64,000 nt of DNA from Curtobacterium sp. VKM Ac-2922 (GCF_022815645.1 NZ_JALGRO010000004.1:62001-126000), one strand, 5' to 3'. Shown: positions 34,501-43,139, counted from the stretch's first letter. Notes: a model not told the origin generated them from the letters alone. Made by a program: numbers and translations.

Positions 34501-35273
34501 TCGCCGTCGAGTCCACCCTGCCCGGCGGCCCGGCGCTGCCCGAGTTCGACGCGACGGACGACGTCGACCCCGCCGACGTGGCGACCGTGCCGTACGACCG
34601 ACAGGAGCAGGAACGACGCCTCAAGGCCGCCGAGCGCGACCTCGGGCAGCTCGGCAAGGTGAACCCCCTGGCGCTCGAGGAGTTCCAGGCGCTCGAGCAG
34701 CGGCACGCGTTCCTGACGGAGCAGCTGGAGGACCTGCAGAAGACCCGCACCGACCTGATGACCATCATCGACGAGCTCGACCAGAAGATGCAGACGATCT
34801 TCGAGTCCGCGTTCAACGACACCCGGGACGCCTTCGACGAGGTGTTCCCGATCCTGTTCCCGGGCGGCTCGGGGTCGATCACGCTGACGGACCCGACGAA
34901 CCTGCTGGCGACGGGCATCGACGTGCAGGTCAGGCCCGCCGGCAAGAAGATCGACCGGTTGACGCTGCTGTCCGGCGGTGAGCGCTCGCTGGCGGCGGTG
35001 GCGTTGCTGGTGGCGATCTTCACCGCGCGGCCGTCGCCGTTCTACATCATGGACGAGGTCGAGGCAGCGCTCGACGACGCCAATCTCGGTCGTCTGCTGA
35101 CGGTGTTCGAGCGGCTCCGCGAGACCTCACAGCTCATCGTCATCACGCACCAGAAGCGCACGATGGAGATCGCGGATGCGCTGTACGGGGTGTCGATGCG
35201 CCAGGACGGCGTCTCCGCGGTCGTCGGGCAGCGCGTGCAGCGCCGCGAGCCCGAGCCCGCCGACGCGGCCTGA
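31548..35273 (+). CDS. smc: Chromosome segregation protein SMC
   Basis: A 1241-residue SMC, the ATPase of the condensin-like complex with ScpA and ScpB that organises the chromosome. Walker A is GPNGSGKSN at 31-39. Two coiled-coil arms (about 165-500 and 660-1040) surround a hinge with RAGITGRLADQL near 500-510. The C-terminal head has LSGGERSLAAVALLV and DEVEAALDD. An acidic insert rich in Asp and Glu lies near 965-1010 in the second arm. GGAG site before the ATG. In many relatives ftsY follows; here a GT87-type gene does. Confidence 0.97.
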   Translation: MYLKSLTIKGFKSFAQPTTFAFEPGVTCIVGPNGSGKSNVVDALAWVMGEQGAKTLRGGKMEDVIFAGTSTRGPLGRAQVMLTIDNTDGLLPIDYSEVTIARTLFRNGGSEYAINGENCRLLDVQELLSDTGLGREMHVIVGQGQLDKVLHATPEDRRGFIEEAAGILKHRRRKEKTLRKLEAMQTNLTRLSDLAGEIRRQLKPLGRQAEVARKAQSVAAVARDAKARILADDVVRLRRELHEHQEVEAGRKSERIVLTERLDQTRARQQHVEQSMVGDDVDRARTVVHRLESVQERLRGLSSLANQRLMFLAQQADAPQQGPTVTAEQVAGVRAEAERLDARATAMAGDQTAAAQAVQRARAELDALDEQIAAQAAQVSQHDLDAQRLASAVEVARSRRGSAVADRERRERALAEATDRARAAQAALAEVGRDPSVDADPEALQRALEAARARLEQAQTARDAARDRLHTLERERDALDARVAALGMSIDVRDGSQALIDAGRAGITGRLADQLTVTPGWESAIATALDGLADAVLADDRAVALDAVAHARAADIGRIDVVVADAGASRTDTPVPEGVRRALDLVSGPPALSAVLADTLIAETDDVDLDAVLAAAPQATVVTRSGDLVRAVRVTGGGERTTSRIELVAERDDAVARRDAIRSDAEDAATSLQAARTATDEARRQADDADRASRASAAAAAEYDRRSASVRAGAENAAAEVERLRAALAETDGAVEAADAQLATAEQARDAHAAGPRPTVDASARPALLDALEQARAAEIEQRIQVETVRERARSERTRADQLDRQLEAERAAAEEAARLAVIRRAQIATADSVLADLPAVLGAVDRSLADARVQLATAESERSRRNTELQTIRNEERELRDRLQSITDGVLSLEMEIYEKKLHVSGVLDRAQSELGLVEAVLVAEYGPHVPVPVDVLIDPRVLARRHRDAERAAAAMQSGAEAAADAVADDLDADGVDEDLPELAVESTLPGGPALPEFDATDDVDPADVATVPYDRQEQERRLKAAERDLGQLGKVNPLALEEFQALEQRHAFLTEQLEDLQKTRTDLMTIIDELDQKMQTIFESAFNDTRDAFDEVFPILFPGGSGSITLTDPTNLLATGIDVQVRPAGKKIDRLTLLSGGERSLAAVALLVAIFTARPSPFYIMDEVEAALDDANLGRLLTVFERLRETSQLIVITHQKRTMEIADALYGVSMRQDGVSAVVGQRVQRREPEPADAA

Positions 35274-35400
35274 CGGCGGCGGCGGCCGCGGGGGCGGCGC
35301 CGAGTCTCGGTCTGGCGGACAGTTTCGACCCTGCGCGACCCGCAGGATGTCCGCAGGGCCGAGTCTCGGCGCGCGGCCGGCGGGCCCGACCGCGGCAGCA

Positions 35401-35448
35401 GACGGACAGGAGGCGCGGTGCCAGCTGGCACCGCGCCTCCAGTCCGTC
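35401..35448. terminator. Long hairpin terminator after smc
   Basis: Bases 35401-35422 pair with 35427-35448 over 22 bp with one A-A mismatch, around a self-complementary AGCT. It starts GACGGACAGGAGGC and ends GCCTCCAGTCCGTC. No T run follows. It separates smc from the promoter of the next gene (TACGCT at 35466-35471). Confidence 0.8.
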
Positions 35449-35477
35449 TCGTGCACCGGGGAAGTTACGCTCGTCCG

Positions 35478-36806
35478 GTGCAGCAGTCCAGGTGGTTCGC
35501 GCCCGTCGGCGCAGCGGTCGCGTTCCTGGCGGTCCACGCCGTGCTGTGGTGGCTCGCCACGACGCTGCCCAACCAGCCGATCGGTGACGTCGAGATCACC
35601 TACCGACGGTGGATCGCGACCGGGCTGACCGACCACGTCTGGGTCGGCACCGACACCGCCTGGGTCTACCCGATCCTGGCGATCCTGCCGATGGCCGCCG
35701 CGGCGATCGGTGGTGTCGAGCACATCGCCACCGGGTGGCTCGCGCTCATGGTCGTGCTCGACGCGGTCGCCTGCGTGTTCCTCTGGCGGTTCCGCGCGCT
35801 CGGCGTCCGGGTCGTGTGGTGGTGGCTGCTCTTCCTGCTCGCGCTGGGGCCGATCGGGCTCGGGCGGATCGACACCGTCGCGACGGCCGTCGCGATGATC
35901 GGCGTGTGCTTCGTCGCGACCCGGCCGGCCGTGGCCTCCGCGGTGTTCACCGCCGCCGCGTGGGTCAAGGTGTGGCCCGCGGCGCTCGTCGGCGTGCTGC
36001 TGGTGCTGCGGCGCGGCCACCGTCGCGGTGTGGTCGTCGGGGCGCTGACCGTCACCGCCGTCGTCGTGCTGGTCGACGTGCTGTTCGGCGGCGCGGCGTA
36101 CCTGCTGTCGTTCGTCGGCCAGCAGTCCGGCCGTGCGCTGCAGATCGAGTCGCCGCTCGCGACGCCGTTCATGTGGGCCGCCGCCGCGCACGTGCCCGGT
36201 GCCGCGGTCTACTACGACACGGGCATCCTGACCTTCGAGGTCTCGGGCGCCGGCACCCACCTGGCCGCGGCGCTCTCGACACCGCTGATGACGGTCGTCG
36301 TGCTCGGCGGGGTCCTGCTGGCGGCGTGGGCGGTCGGCCGTGGCGCTCGTCGTACGGACGTCGCGCCGGTGCTCGCGCTGCTGTTCGTCGCGGCGCTCAT
36401 CGCGACGAACAAGGTCGGGTCGCCGCAGTACGTCGGGTGGTTCGCGGTGCCGATCGTGTGGGGACTGGTCGCCGGACGGGGCAGCGCCCGCCGGTTCCTG
36501 CCGGTCGCGATCGCCGCGGTGCCGATGGCGCTGCTGACGCAGGTGATCTACCCCGGCTACTACGACCAGGTGCTCACCGTGCAGCCGTGGATCCTGGTCG
36601 TGCTGACGCTCCGGAACGTGCTCGAGGTCGCGCTGCTGGTGTGGGCCGTCGTCGCGGTGGTGCGGATGGGGCTGGGAGGGACGCGGGGGCGCGTCGGTGC
36701 TGGTGCTGGCACGGCTGCCGCCGCTGGCGCGGCTGGCTCGGACGGCGTGTCTGGTGCGGACGGTCCTGCGCGGACGCGTCCGCCGAGGGGCAGGATGGAC
36801 GCATGA
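35478..36806 (+). CDS. GT87/DUF2029-type membrane glycosyltransferase
   Basis: A 442-residue protein with about ten membrane segments, belonging to the polyprenol-phosphate-dependent mannosyltransferase-like group. VEITYRRWIATG early, a GLGRIDTVATAVAM block in mid-protein and TAAAWVKVWPAAL are typical. The catalytic acid is not certain. Such enzymes decorate lipoglycans or cell-wall polymers outside the membrane. GTG start 6 nt after TACGCT. A Gly/Ala-rich tail follows the last helix and the stop overlaps the next ATG (ATGA). Confidence 0.72.
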   Translation: MQQSRWFAPVGAAVAFLAVHAVLWWLATTLPNQPIGDVEITYRRWIATGLTDHVWVGTDTAWVYPILAILPMAAAAIGGVEHIATGWLALMVVLDAVACVFLWRFRALGVRVVWWWLLFLLALGPIGLGRIDTVATAVAMIGVCFVATRPAVASAVFTAAAWVKVWPAALVGVLLVLRRGHRRGVVVGALTVTAVVVLVDVLFGGAAYLLSFVGQQSGRALQIESPLATPFMWAAAAHVPGAAVYYDTGILTFEVSGAGTHLAAALSTPLMTVVVLGGVLLAAWAVGRGARRTDVAPVLALLFVAALIATNKVGSPQYVGWFAVPIVWGLVAGRGSARRFLPVAIAAVPMALLTQVIYPGYYDQVLTVQPWILVVLTLRNVLEVALLVWAVVAVVRMGLGGTRGRVGAGAGTAAAAGAAGSDGVSGADGPARTRPPRGRMDA

Positions 36807-37117
36807 TCGTCGCCTTCTCCGTCGCTCCCTCCGGTGGGCCGTCCGCACAGTCCGACGGGTCCGTGCACGATGCCGTCGCGGCAGCCGTGCGGGTCGTCCG
36901 CGACTCCGGGTTGCCGAACCGCACGTCGTCGATGTTCACCGAGATCGAGGGCGAGTGGGACGAGGTCATGGACGTCGTCAAGCGCGCCACCGAGGCCGTG
37001 GGGGAGTACGGCACGCGGGTGTCGCTCGTGCTGAAGGCCGACATCCGCCCGGGGTGGACCGGGGAGCTCGACGGCAAGGTGTCGCGTCTCGAAGCCGCGC
37101 TCGGGGACGGTTCCTGA
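36803..37117 (+). CDS. MTH1187-type thiamine-binding protein
   Basis: A 104-residue protein of the YqgV/MTH1187 family, small ferredoxin-fold proteins that bind thiamine or hydroxymethylpyrimidine. MIVAFSVAPSG, FTEIEGEWDEVMDVVKRA and SLVLKADIRPG are the conserved parts. It starts in the stop of the GT87-type gene, but a CAGGAT box 6 nt before the ATG could drive it separately. No thiamine riboswitch is visible. Confidence 0.85.
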   Translation: MIVAFSVAPSGGPSAQSDGSVHDAVAAAVRVVRDSGLPNRTSSMFTEIEGEWDEVMDVVKRATEAVGEYGTRVSLVLKADIRPGWTGELDGKVSRLEAALGDGS

Positions 37118-37223
37118 GTCCTCGTCCGACACGCCGCCCGGGTTGCCGGTGATGTCGGTGGTCGGGTGTGTCATGGCCGCAGGCAGTCACGACCGGTGGC
37201 GCCGACAGGGCGAGGAGTCAGCG

Positions 37224-37412
37224 ATGCTGCACGACGAGATGCACGACGGCTGGTGCGACGACTGCGACACGCAGACGGTCGTCGTCGATCGTGACGCCGC
37301 GTCGGGCAGCGCCTGGGCGACGTGCACGGAGTGTGGTGCCGGGTGGGTGCACCGTGACGATTCGCCGGAGCACCGCGTCGTCGAGCACGAGCAAGAGCGC
37401 CGCGCCGCCTGA
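37224..37412 (+). CDS. Small two-CxxC (zinc-ribbon-like) protein
   Basis: A 62-residue acidic protein with CDDC at residues 12-15 and CTEC at about 38-41, spaced like a single zinc ribbon, followed by GWVHRDD and an acidic tail. A GAGGAG site sits 5 nt before the ATG. No family is recognised. A GTCCTGC/GCAGGAC hairpin at 37415-37429 follows the stop and may end the transcript. Its small size and metal-type spacing suggest a nucleic-acid or protein-binding accessory. Confidence 0.65.
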   Translation: MLHDEMHDGWCDDCDTQTVVVDRDAASGSAWATCTECGAGWVHRDDSPEHRVVEHEQERRAA

Positions 37413-37563
37413 CGGTCCTGCTGCAGGACGGCCCTTCGGTTCTGGTCGAATCGATTCGGCCGGGGCTTCCATCGACGCGTTGGAGCGGTCTACACTGACC
37501 GGGTACCCCGCCTGACGGGCCCGGTACGGACCCGACCGCCAACCACGTTCGAAGACCAGGCAC

Positions 37564-38829
37564 ATGTCCCAGCTCTCGCCGGCGCGTCGCGCGCTCGCCA
37601 TCACCGCACTCGCCCTGGGCGGGTTCGCCATCGGGTCGACCGAGTTCGTCGCGATGGGGCTGCTGCCGAACATCGCGCAGGCGCTGCTGCCCACGCAGTA
37701 CGCCGCCGACCCGGACGCCGGGATCGCGCACGCCGGGTGGCTCGTCAGTGCCTACGCGCTGGGCGTCGTCGTCGGTGCCCCGACCATCGCGGCGATGAGC
37801 GCGAAGTTCCCCCGCAAGGGCCTCTTGCTCGTCCTGCTCATCGGCTTCGTCCTGGCCACCATCGCCAGCGCACTGCTGCCCTCGTTCGGCCTGGTGCTCC
37901 TGGCACGATTCGTCGCCGGCCTGCCGCACGGCGCCTACTTCGGCATCGCGTCCATCGTCGCCGGCGACATCATGGGGCCGGGCAAGCGCGGCAAGGGCAT
38001 CGCGATGGTGCTGCTCGGGCTGTCCGTCGCCAACGTCATCGGTGTGCCGGCCATCACCTGGGTGGGGCAGAACGCCGGCTGGCGCGTGGCGTACGGCGTC
38101 GTCGCCGTGCTCTTCGTGGCCACGTTCCTGGCCGTCGCCGCGTTCGTGCCGCGCTCCGCCCGCGACCAGTCCGCGTCGATCGGCCGCGAGCTCCGGGCGT
38201 TCCGTGTGCCGCAGGTCTGGCTCGTGATGGGGCTCGGGGCCGTCGGCTTCGGTGGGTTCTTCGCCGTGTACTCGTACATCTCGCCGCTGGTCACCACCGT
38301 GACCGGACTGCCCGAAGCCGTCGTGCCGCTCGTGCTCGTCGTGGTCGGGCTCGGCATGGTGGTCGGCGGGATCCTCGGCGGGCACCTGGCCGACCACAGC
38401 GTCAAGCGCACGATCTACATCGGCATGCTGGCGCTGATCGCGTCGCTGCTGTTCATCGTGCTGACGGCGCAGTGGACCGTCGGCGTCTTCGTCGGGGCGT
38501 TCCTGCTCGGCGCCACGTCGTCGGCCATCCCGCCCGCCGTCCAGTCGCGGCTGATGGACGTCGCGGGTGATGCGCGCACGATCGCCGCGGCGCTGAACCA
38601 CTCGGCCTTCAACATCGGCAACTCGCTCGGCGCGGCCCTGGGTGGCGCGGTCATCGCCGCCGGGTTCGGGTTCGTCGCGCCGGGGTGGCTCGGCATCGGC
38701 CTGGCGCTCCTCGGTGTCGGCATGACGGCGGTCAGCTACAGCGTCGAGCGTCGGACGACCCGGCGCGCGCGGCTGACCAGCCGGCACCCGTCGACGGGCC
38801 CGATCACGGCGCCGGTCCCCACCGCCTGA
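37564..38829 (+). CDS. MFS transporter, DHA1 (sugar/drug efflux) type
   Basis: A 421-residue transporter with twelve membrane segments. IGSTEFVAMGLLPNIAQ at the start is typical of the AraJ/YdhP branch; PRKGLLLVLL is a motif-A-like loop and GLPHGAYFGIASIVAGD lies in segment five. The substrate is not predictable; relatives export arabinose polymers, chloramphenicol or purine nucleosides. TACACT at 37491-37496 is a possible -10 box, giving a leader of about 60 nt, unlike the leaderless genes around it. Confidence 0.87.
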   Translation: MSQLSPARRALAITALALGGFAIGSTEFVAMGLLPNIAQALLPTQYAADPDAGIAHAGWLVSAYALGVVVGAPTIAAMSAKFPRKGLLLVLLIGFVLATIASALLPSFGLVLLARFVAGLPHGAYFGIASIVAGDIMGPGKRGKGIAMVLLGLSVANVIGVPAITWVGQNAGWRVAYGVVAVLFVATFLAVAAFVPRSARDQSASIGRELRAFRVPQVWLVMGLGAVGFGGFFAVYSYISPLVTTVTGLPEAVVPLVLVVVGLGMVVGGILGGHLADHSVKRTIYIGMLALIASLLFIVLTAQWTVGVFVGAFLLGATSSAIPPAVQSRLMDVAGDARTIAAALNHSAFNIGNSLGAALGGAVIAAGFGFVAPGWLGIGLALLGVGMTAVSYSVERRTTRRARLTSRHPSTGPITAPVPTA

Positions 38830-38845
38830 GCAGCGGACGGCTGGG

Positions 38846-39430
38846 TCACGCTGTTGTGGCGCCGCGGCGTCGCGGGCGCTGCCATCGCCGCCAGAGCCGT
38901 TGCAGGTCGCCCCACCGGCCGGCCAGGAAGACGCCGAGTGCGGTGACCCCGACCGCCGTCAGCGCCGGCCCGACCCACCCGAGATCGATCGACTCGCGGT
39001 CGTACACGATGGTCGGCAGACCGTCGTCCTCAGCGTCGACGTCGCGCCACCCGGCGCGCACCGGTGCAGTCGGTACCTCGTCAGGCGAGAACCCGCCGTC
39101 GTCCAGGCTGACGTCGTGCAGCGTGCGGTTGCCGTCGTCGGCGGTCCAGTTCCCGAACGCCGTGCACGTCTCGCCGTACCGCGCGGGCTCACACGAGACG
39201 TGCTTCGCCGTGAAGGTGCCCCAGTGGACCGGTTCCCGAAGGGACGCCCGCTCGGCGACGGTGATGGCGACACACGCGACGGTGACCGCGGCGAGGACCA
39301 GGTACGTGGCCATCGCCAGCGCCGTGACGACGGGGTGACGTCGACGGAGAGTGGAAGCGGTGTGTCGTCGTCTGGCCGCAGGTCGCCGTCGGGGTCCGCG
39401 GGTGCCGTCCGGCGGGTTCGATGGTGCCAC
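38846..39430 (-). CDS. Hypothetical membrane protein with extracytoplasmic domain
   Basis: A 194-residue protein of unknown function. A basic 30-residue tail leads to one membrane segment (about 35-60); then comes an outside domain with two Cys (VSCEPARYGETC, a likely disulfide) and several Asp/Glu, and a second segment near 150-172 followed by an Arg-rich end. GTG start 6 nt after TACGAT on the minus strand. Convergent with the MFS gene. Confidence 0.7.
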   Translation of the reverse strand: MAPSNPPDGTRGPRRRPAARRRHTASTLRRRHPVVTALAMATYLVLAAVTVACVAITVAERASLREPVHWGTFTAKHVSCEPARYGETCTAFGNWTADDGNRTLHDVSLDDGGFSPDEVPTAPVRAGWRDVDAEDDGLPTIVYDRESIDLGWVGPALTAVGVTALGVFLAGRWGDLQRLWRRWQRPRRRGATTA

Positions 39431-39475
39431 GACTCGATCGTAGGGCCGCGCGACCCGTCAACCCGGCCGTCGAGT

Positions 39476-39585
39476 GGTCGCGACACCCCGTCCGCGCTGC
39501 ACCGAGTGGTCGGAGAACGTCGATCGGCCCCGGTCCGGCCGACGATCCGTGACCGCTCGGCGAAGGCGAGCGGGGAGTCGTGACC
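39476..39585. repeat. 110-bp inverted-end element (copy 3)
   Basis: Left end GGTCGCGACACCCC (39476-39489), right end GGGGAGTCGTGACC (39572-39585): the same 14-bp inverted ends and the same 110-bp length as the copies at 23.5 kb. The centre differs, but the inner right flank CGTGACCGCTCGGCG is kept. It lies in the spacer between two minus-strand genes. Confidence 0.88.
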
Positions 39586-39634
39586 AGTCGGGGCCGATCG
39601 AGAGGGAGAAACTGCCGAACAGGAGCCGCGGGGG

Positions 39635-40306
39635 CTACAGCCCGTGCGGGCTGCCGTCCTCGAAGATGATGCCGTCGGTGATGGCGCGCTTGCGCAGTGC
39701 CACCTTCGTGCCCACGTCGAAGCCGGCCACGCGGTACTTCTCGCGGATGCGCTTGAGGTAGCTCTTGGCGGTCTCCTCCGAGATGCCGAGCTGGTACGCG
39801 ACGCTCTTGACGGGCTCGCCGCCGCCGTACAGTGCCATGACACGACGTTCCTGCGCGCTGAGCTTCGGGACACCACCCACGTCGCCGCTGTTGATCGCCA
39901 GGTCGAGTTCGGCGGACACGTACTGCTCGCCGCGCTGCGCCGACCGGATCGCCTCGACGATCATCTCGGCGTCCTCGCTCTTGACCAGGTAGCCGAGCGC
40001 TCCGGACCCGAGGGCCTCGCGCACGACGTTCGGCTCGGAGTACGTGCTCATGACGACGGTCTTCACACCGGCGGTCTTGAGCGTCGAGATCTTCAACGAG
40101 ACCGGGATCGAGTCCTTCAGGTCGAGGTCGAGGAGCACGACATCGACCGGGAACGCCGGGCTGGTGAGCAGCTCGGGCCAGGTCGTCACGGCGGCGACGA
40201 GCGTGATGTCGTCGGCGGCACCGCGGATCCACTCGGTGAGCGCGCCGAGGAGCATCCTGTGGTCGTCGACGAGGGCGAGTCGGATCGGTTGCTCTGGAGT
40301 CGCCAT
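39635..40306 (-). CDS. LuxR-type response regulator
   Basis: A 223-residue two-component regulator. The receiver has LALVDDHRMLL and the phosphate-accepting Asp60 in VVLLDLDLKD, with Lys in GYLVKSED. The C-terminal LuxR-like helix-turn-helix begins at LSAQERRVMALY and includes GISEETAKSYLKRI. An AAAGGA site precedes the ATG. It lies downstream of a kinase-like membrane protein and a histidine kinase, forming a three-gene signalling set; its targets are unknown. Confidence 0.92.
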   Translation of the reverse strand: MATPEQPIRLALVDDHRMLLGALTEWIRGAADDITLVAAVTTWPELLTSPAFPVDVVLLDLDLKDSIPVSLKISTLKTAGVKTVVMSTYSEPNVVREALGSGALGYLVKSEDAEMIVEAIRSAQRGEQYVSAELDLAINSGDVGGVPKLSAQERRVMALYGGGEPVKSVAYQLGISEETAKSYLKRIREKYRVAGFDVGTKVALRKRAITDGIIFEDGSPHGL

Positions 40307-40406
40307 GCTGGCGTCCTTTCTCGTGGTCTGCGTGGCCGAGCCTAGGTGGCGGGCGCACTCGGGTGGCGCAGGCTGTCCGGGTGTCCGGCAAGCGCGTCGG
40401 GACACG

Positions 40407-41729
40407 TCACATCGTGGGGTGCCGGCTCACGACGCAGTGGGCGTGGACGTGGACCGCGCCGTCCCGCATCGTGTCGGTGTACGGGCCGATCCGGGCGAGA
40501 CCGCTCCAGGTCGCCGGTCCGAGTCGCCGACGGGGGATCCCGCGGGACTCGATGACGATCGGCACGTCCATCGTGTCGTCGGTCACCGGGTGACCGTCGC
40601 TGCCGACGGGCCCGAGCGTCACCGACACCATCGGGACCCCGGGCTGCAGTCCACGTCCGTCGCCGACCATCTGCCACAGCGCCTGCAGCAGTCCGTCACG
40701 CTGGGCCGGCGTCAGGTGACCGGCGAGCGACCCGGGGTCGGCGACACTGACCGCACGTCCCAGGTGGTCGGACTCGGTGATCGCGTGGTAGAGCCAGGTC
40801 TCACGGCGGCCCTCGATCAGGTGCAGGCGGAGTTCGGTGGCCAGTGAGGCGGCGACCGACGAGGACGCGTCGGACAGGGGCAGCGGGTCCGTCCCGTTGG
40901 CGACGGCGTCCAGGAGCTTCTCGGCGGCCAGGTCGAGGCGCGCGAGCTCGTCCGACGCCAGCATCCCGACGGCGAACTGGGGTGCCGTGACGTTCGACTG
41001 CACGAGCACCCGGTCGAGTTCGCGTTGCACCAGCTGCCGGAAGCGGTGCGTGACGAAGATGGCCACCGACGGCGGCACGACGACCAGGGCGAGCATCGAG
41101 AACAGCCCCGGGATCGTGTCGGCCGTGATCGGCGTGGAGGCGATCGACATCGCCACGAACGCCAGCCCGAGCACCGTGATCGCGGTCGCGACCTCGCGCG
41201 CCGGACGGAGGGTCGCGACGGGCAGCAGGGCGAACCCGGCCGCGACCGACGCGGTCGCCGTGTGGGCCAGGTCGTGCTCGGGCCACACGCCGATGAAGTC
41301 GAGCGTCACGACGCACGCGAGCACGACGCAGATCAGCACGAACGCGACACCGGTCAGGCGTTCGCCGTACGTCATGACGCTCAGCGCGACACCGACCGAC
41401 GCGATGGCGAAGAGGATCCAGGCCGCCGCCGGCAGCCACGGCATCGAGTAGTCGTTCCACCGGGTCAGGAAGAGCGCGATGCCGGCCACGGCCTCGACCG
41501 CGGTCAGGACAGCGGCACCCAGGCCGAGGTGCCCCGCACCGAGTGACGCCCCCGGCTTCGCGGCCTGCCGCAGCGAGCGTGCGCCGGTGGAGGTGGAGGG
41601 GAGGCCGCGCGCCTGCCGACGTTCCGTGCCCCGGTACCGCTCACGGGCCTCCCGTCGGGTCCGCGGAGCGGGCTGCTGCGGCTCGCCCGGGAGTCCGCGG
41701 TTGATGGTGTCCTCTGGCAGTCGGCTCAT
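40407..41729 (-). CDS. Membrane protein with degenerate sensor-kinase-like domain
   Basis: A 440-residue protein between a histidine kinase and a response regulator. A basic 65-residue tail is followed by about six membrane segments to residue 225. The C-terminal half begins with a helix like a dimerisation helix (FRQLVQRELDRVLVQ), but it lacks the phosphorylatable His and the Asn and Gly boxes of a working ATPase domain. It ends in SGLARIGPYTDTM and HVHAHCVV strands. Its start overlaps the kinase stop (ATGA). I read it as a pseudokinase partner; the family is not named. Confidence 0.68.
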   Translation of the reverse strand: MSRLPEDTINRGLPGEPQQPAPRTRREARERYRGTERRQARGLPSTSTGARSLRQAAKPGASLGAGHLGLGAAVLTAVEAVAGIALFLTRWNDYSMPWLPAAAWILFAIASVGVALSVMTYGERLTGVAFVLICVVLACVVTLDFIGVWPEHDLAHTATASVAAGFALLPVATLRPAREVATAITVLGLAFVAMSIASTPITADTIPGLFSMLALVVVPPSVAIFVTHRFRQLVQRELDRVLVQSNVTAPQFAVGMLASDELARLDLAAEKLLDAVANGTDPLPLSDASSSVAASLATELRLHLIEGRRETWLYHAITESDHLGRAVSVADPGSLAGHLTPAQRDGLLQALWQMVGDGRGLQPGVPMVSVTLGPVGSDGHPVTDDTMDVPIVIESRGIPRRRLGPATWSGLARIGPYTDTMRDGAVHVHAHCVVSRHPTM

Positions 41730-43027
41730 CGTGGTGCCTCCAGGACGACCGTGGTGCCGGAGCCCGGCGCGGAGAACAGCCGCGCGTCACCGCCGACCTC
41801 GCGCAGACGGTTCACGACGCTCTCCTTGAAGCCGAGGCGCTCTTCGTCGATGGCGCCGATCTCGAACCCGACACCGGAGTCGGTGACCATCGCACGGACC
41901 ATGTCGTTGTCGTGGACGATCGTGACGTGCGCCTCGGCGACACCCGCGTGCCGGCGGACGTTCTCGAGGCACTCGGCCAGCGCGAGCAGGAACGCATCGA
42001 GCACGTGCGACGGCAGCAGGACCTGCCCGGTGCCGTGCCAGCTGACCTCGAGGCCCATCCGGCCGAACCGCTGCTTGACCGACTCGAGGGTCTGCCCGAG
42101 CGGAGACTCCTCGGCGCGGGTCAGGGAGTAGTCGCCGGACTGTTGCGGCTGCGGGGTCGCACCGAGGCGCAGGTGCCGGAGCAGGCGGGCGTCCTCGGCT
42201 GCCTGCTCGCGCATGGCCTGCTCGGAGACACCACGGCCGGAGTGCGCCAGCAGGGTGAGCGTGGCGAGGACCGTGTCGTGCAGCAGCCGGGCGCCCTGTC
42301 GGCGCTGGGCCTCGGTCTCGCTGGCCTGACGTTCGGCGCGGTGGGCGGTGCCGATGCTGTAGATGCGGCGGGCGACCCGGGGGATGCTGAGCGAGATCCA
42401 GTACGCGACGACCGCCGTCAGGATCCAGCCGAGCGCGGTGCCGCCGACCGTGGTGTTGAGGACCGACCCGGTCGCGTGCACCATGATCGCCAGGGACGCC
42501 GCACCGCCGAGGACCGACAGTCCGAGTCCGGCCAGGTGCCCGCGCTGCGCCATCAACAGCGAGGACAGCCCACCGGCAGCCAGCGGGACCAGGCCGCTCG
42601 CGACGACGAGCCGGTCCTCGCCGGTGGTCGCGGTGGTCAGGACGAGCAGTGCGGACAGGCCCGAGACCTGCGCCAGGGCGGTCCACCAGACGGCGCCGTT
42701 CCAGCCGAAGACCACGAGCGCGCCGATCATCACGACGATGCAGGCGACGCCGATCGCCAGGGGACCGGCCGGCACCGCGAACGAGCAGAGGACGCTGACC
42801 AGGCTGATCAGCGTGCAGACGATGCCGACGACACGGGTCGTCGACCGGAGGAGCCGGTCACGTTCCTGTGCGATGAGTTCCATCGGTGTCCTGAGAGAGA
42901 TGTCGTCGGTCGTCGTGGGACGCGTGTCGTCGTCGACACGCGGTGGTGCAGGTGCTGCTCTTTCCGGTGCCCGTCCGTTCGGGTTCGCGAGCGGTTGGGA
43001 AACGCGAGCCTCGGTCGTGACCGACAC
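41726..43027 (-). CDS. Membrane sensor histidine kinase (NarL-system type)
   Basis: A 433-residue kinase. Six membrane segments (about residues 65-215) follow a Pro-rich tail. The H box reads RLLHDTVLATLTLLAH in HisKA_3 style, the N box LALAECLENVRRHAG, and the G boxes VTDSGVGFEIGAI and APGSGTTVVLEAP. It should phosphorylate the LuxR-type regulator two genes downstream. GTG start. The gene for the degenerate homologue is coupled to it by ATGA. Confidence 0.88.
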   Translation of the reverse strand: MSVTTEARVSQPLANPNGRAPERAAPAPPRVDDDTRPTTTDDISLRTPMELIAQERDRLLRSTTRVVGIVCTLISLVSVLCSFAVPAGPLAIGVACIVVMIGALVVFGWNGAVWWTALAQVSGLSALLVLTTATTGEDRLVVASGLVPLAAGGLSSLLMAQRGHLAGLGLSVLGGAASLAIMVHATGSVLNTTVGGTALGWILTAVVAYWISLSIPRVARRIYSIGTAHRAERQASETEAQRRQGARLLHDTVLATLTLLAHSGRGVSEQAMREQAAEDARLLRHLRLGATPQPQQSGDYSLTRAEESPLGQTLESVKQRFGRMGLEVSWHGTGQVLLPSHVLDAFLLALAECLENVRRHAGVAEAHVTIVHDNDMVRAMVTDSGVGFEIGAIDEERLGFKESVVNRLREVGGDARLFSAPGSGTTVVLEAPR

Positions 43028-43139
43028 TCGGCCATCATTCCACGGGGGACACCCGATGGGGGTCGTTCGGCGCGCCAGGTCGTTGGGTTTGGCAACGAAG
43101 TCGTTATCGCGGGCGCGATGGAGTCGTCACCGCACGCGC

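Noticed and set aside
31473-34706. Very long minus-strand open frame opposite smc
   Set aside because: The smc frame has all SMC motifs; the opposite frame is its complement with biased composition.
35274-35400. Two CCGAGTCTCGG palindromes after smc
   Set aside because: Short (11 bp) and 60 bp apart with no shared flank; noted but too weak to call an element.
43080-43098. TCGTTG/CAACGA inverted repeat after metX
   Set aside because: Only six paired bases; could be a weak terminator or chance.
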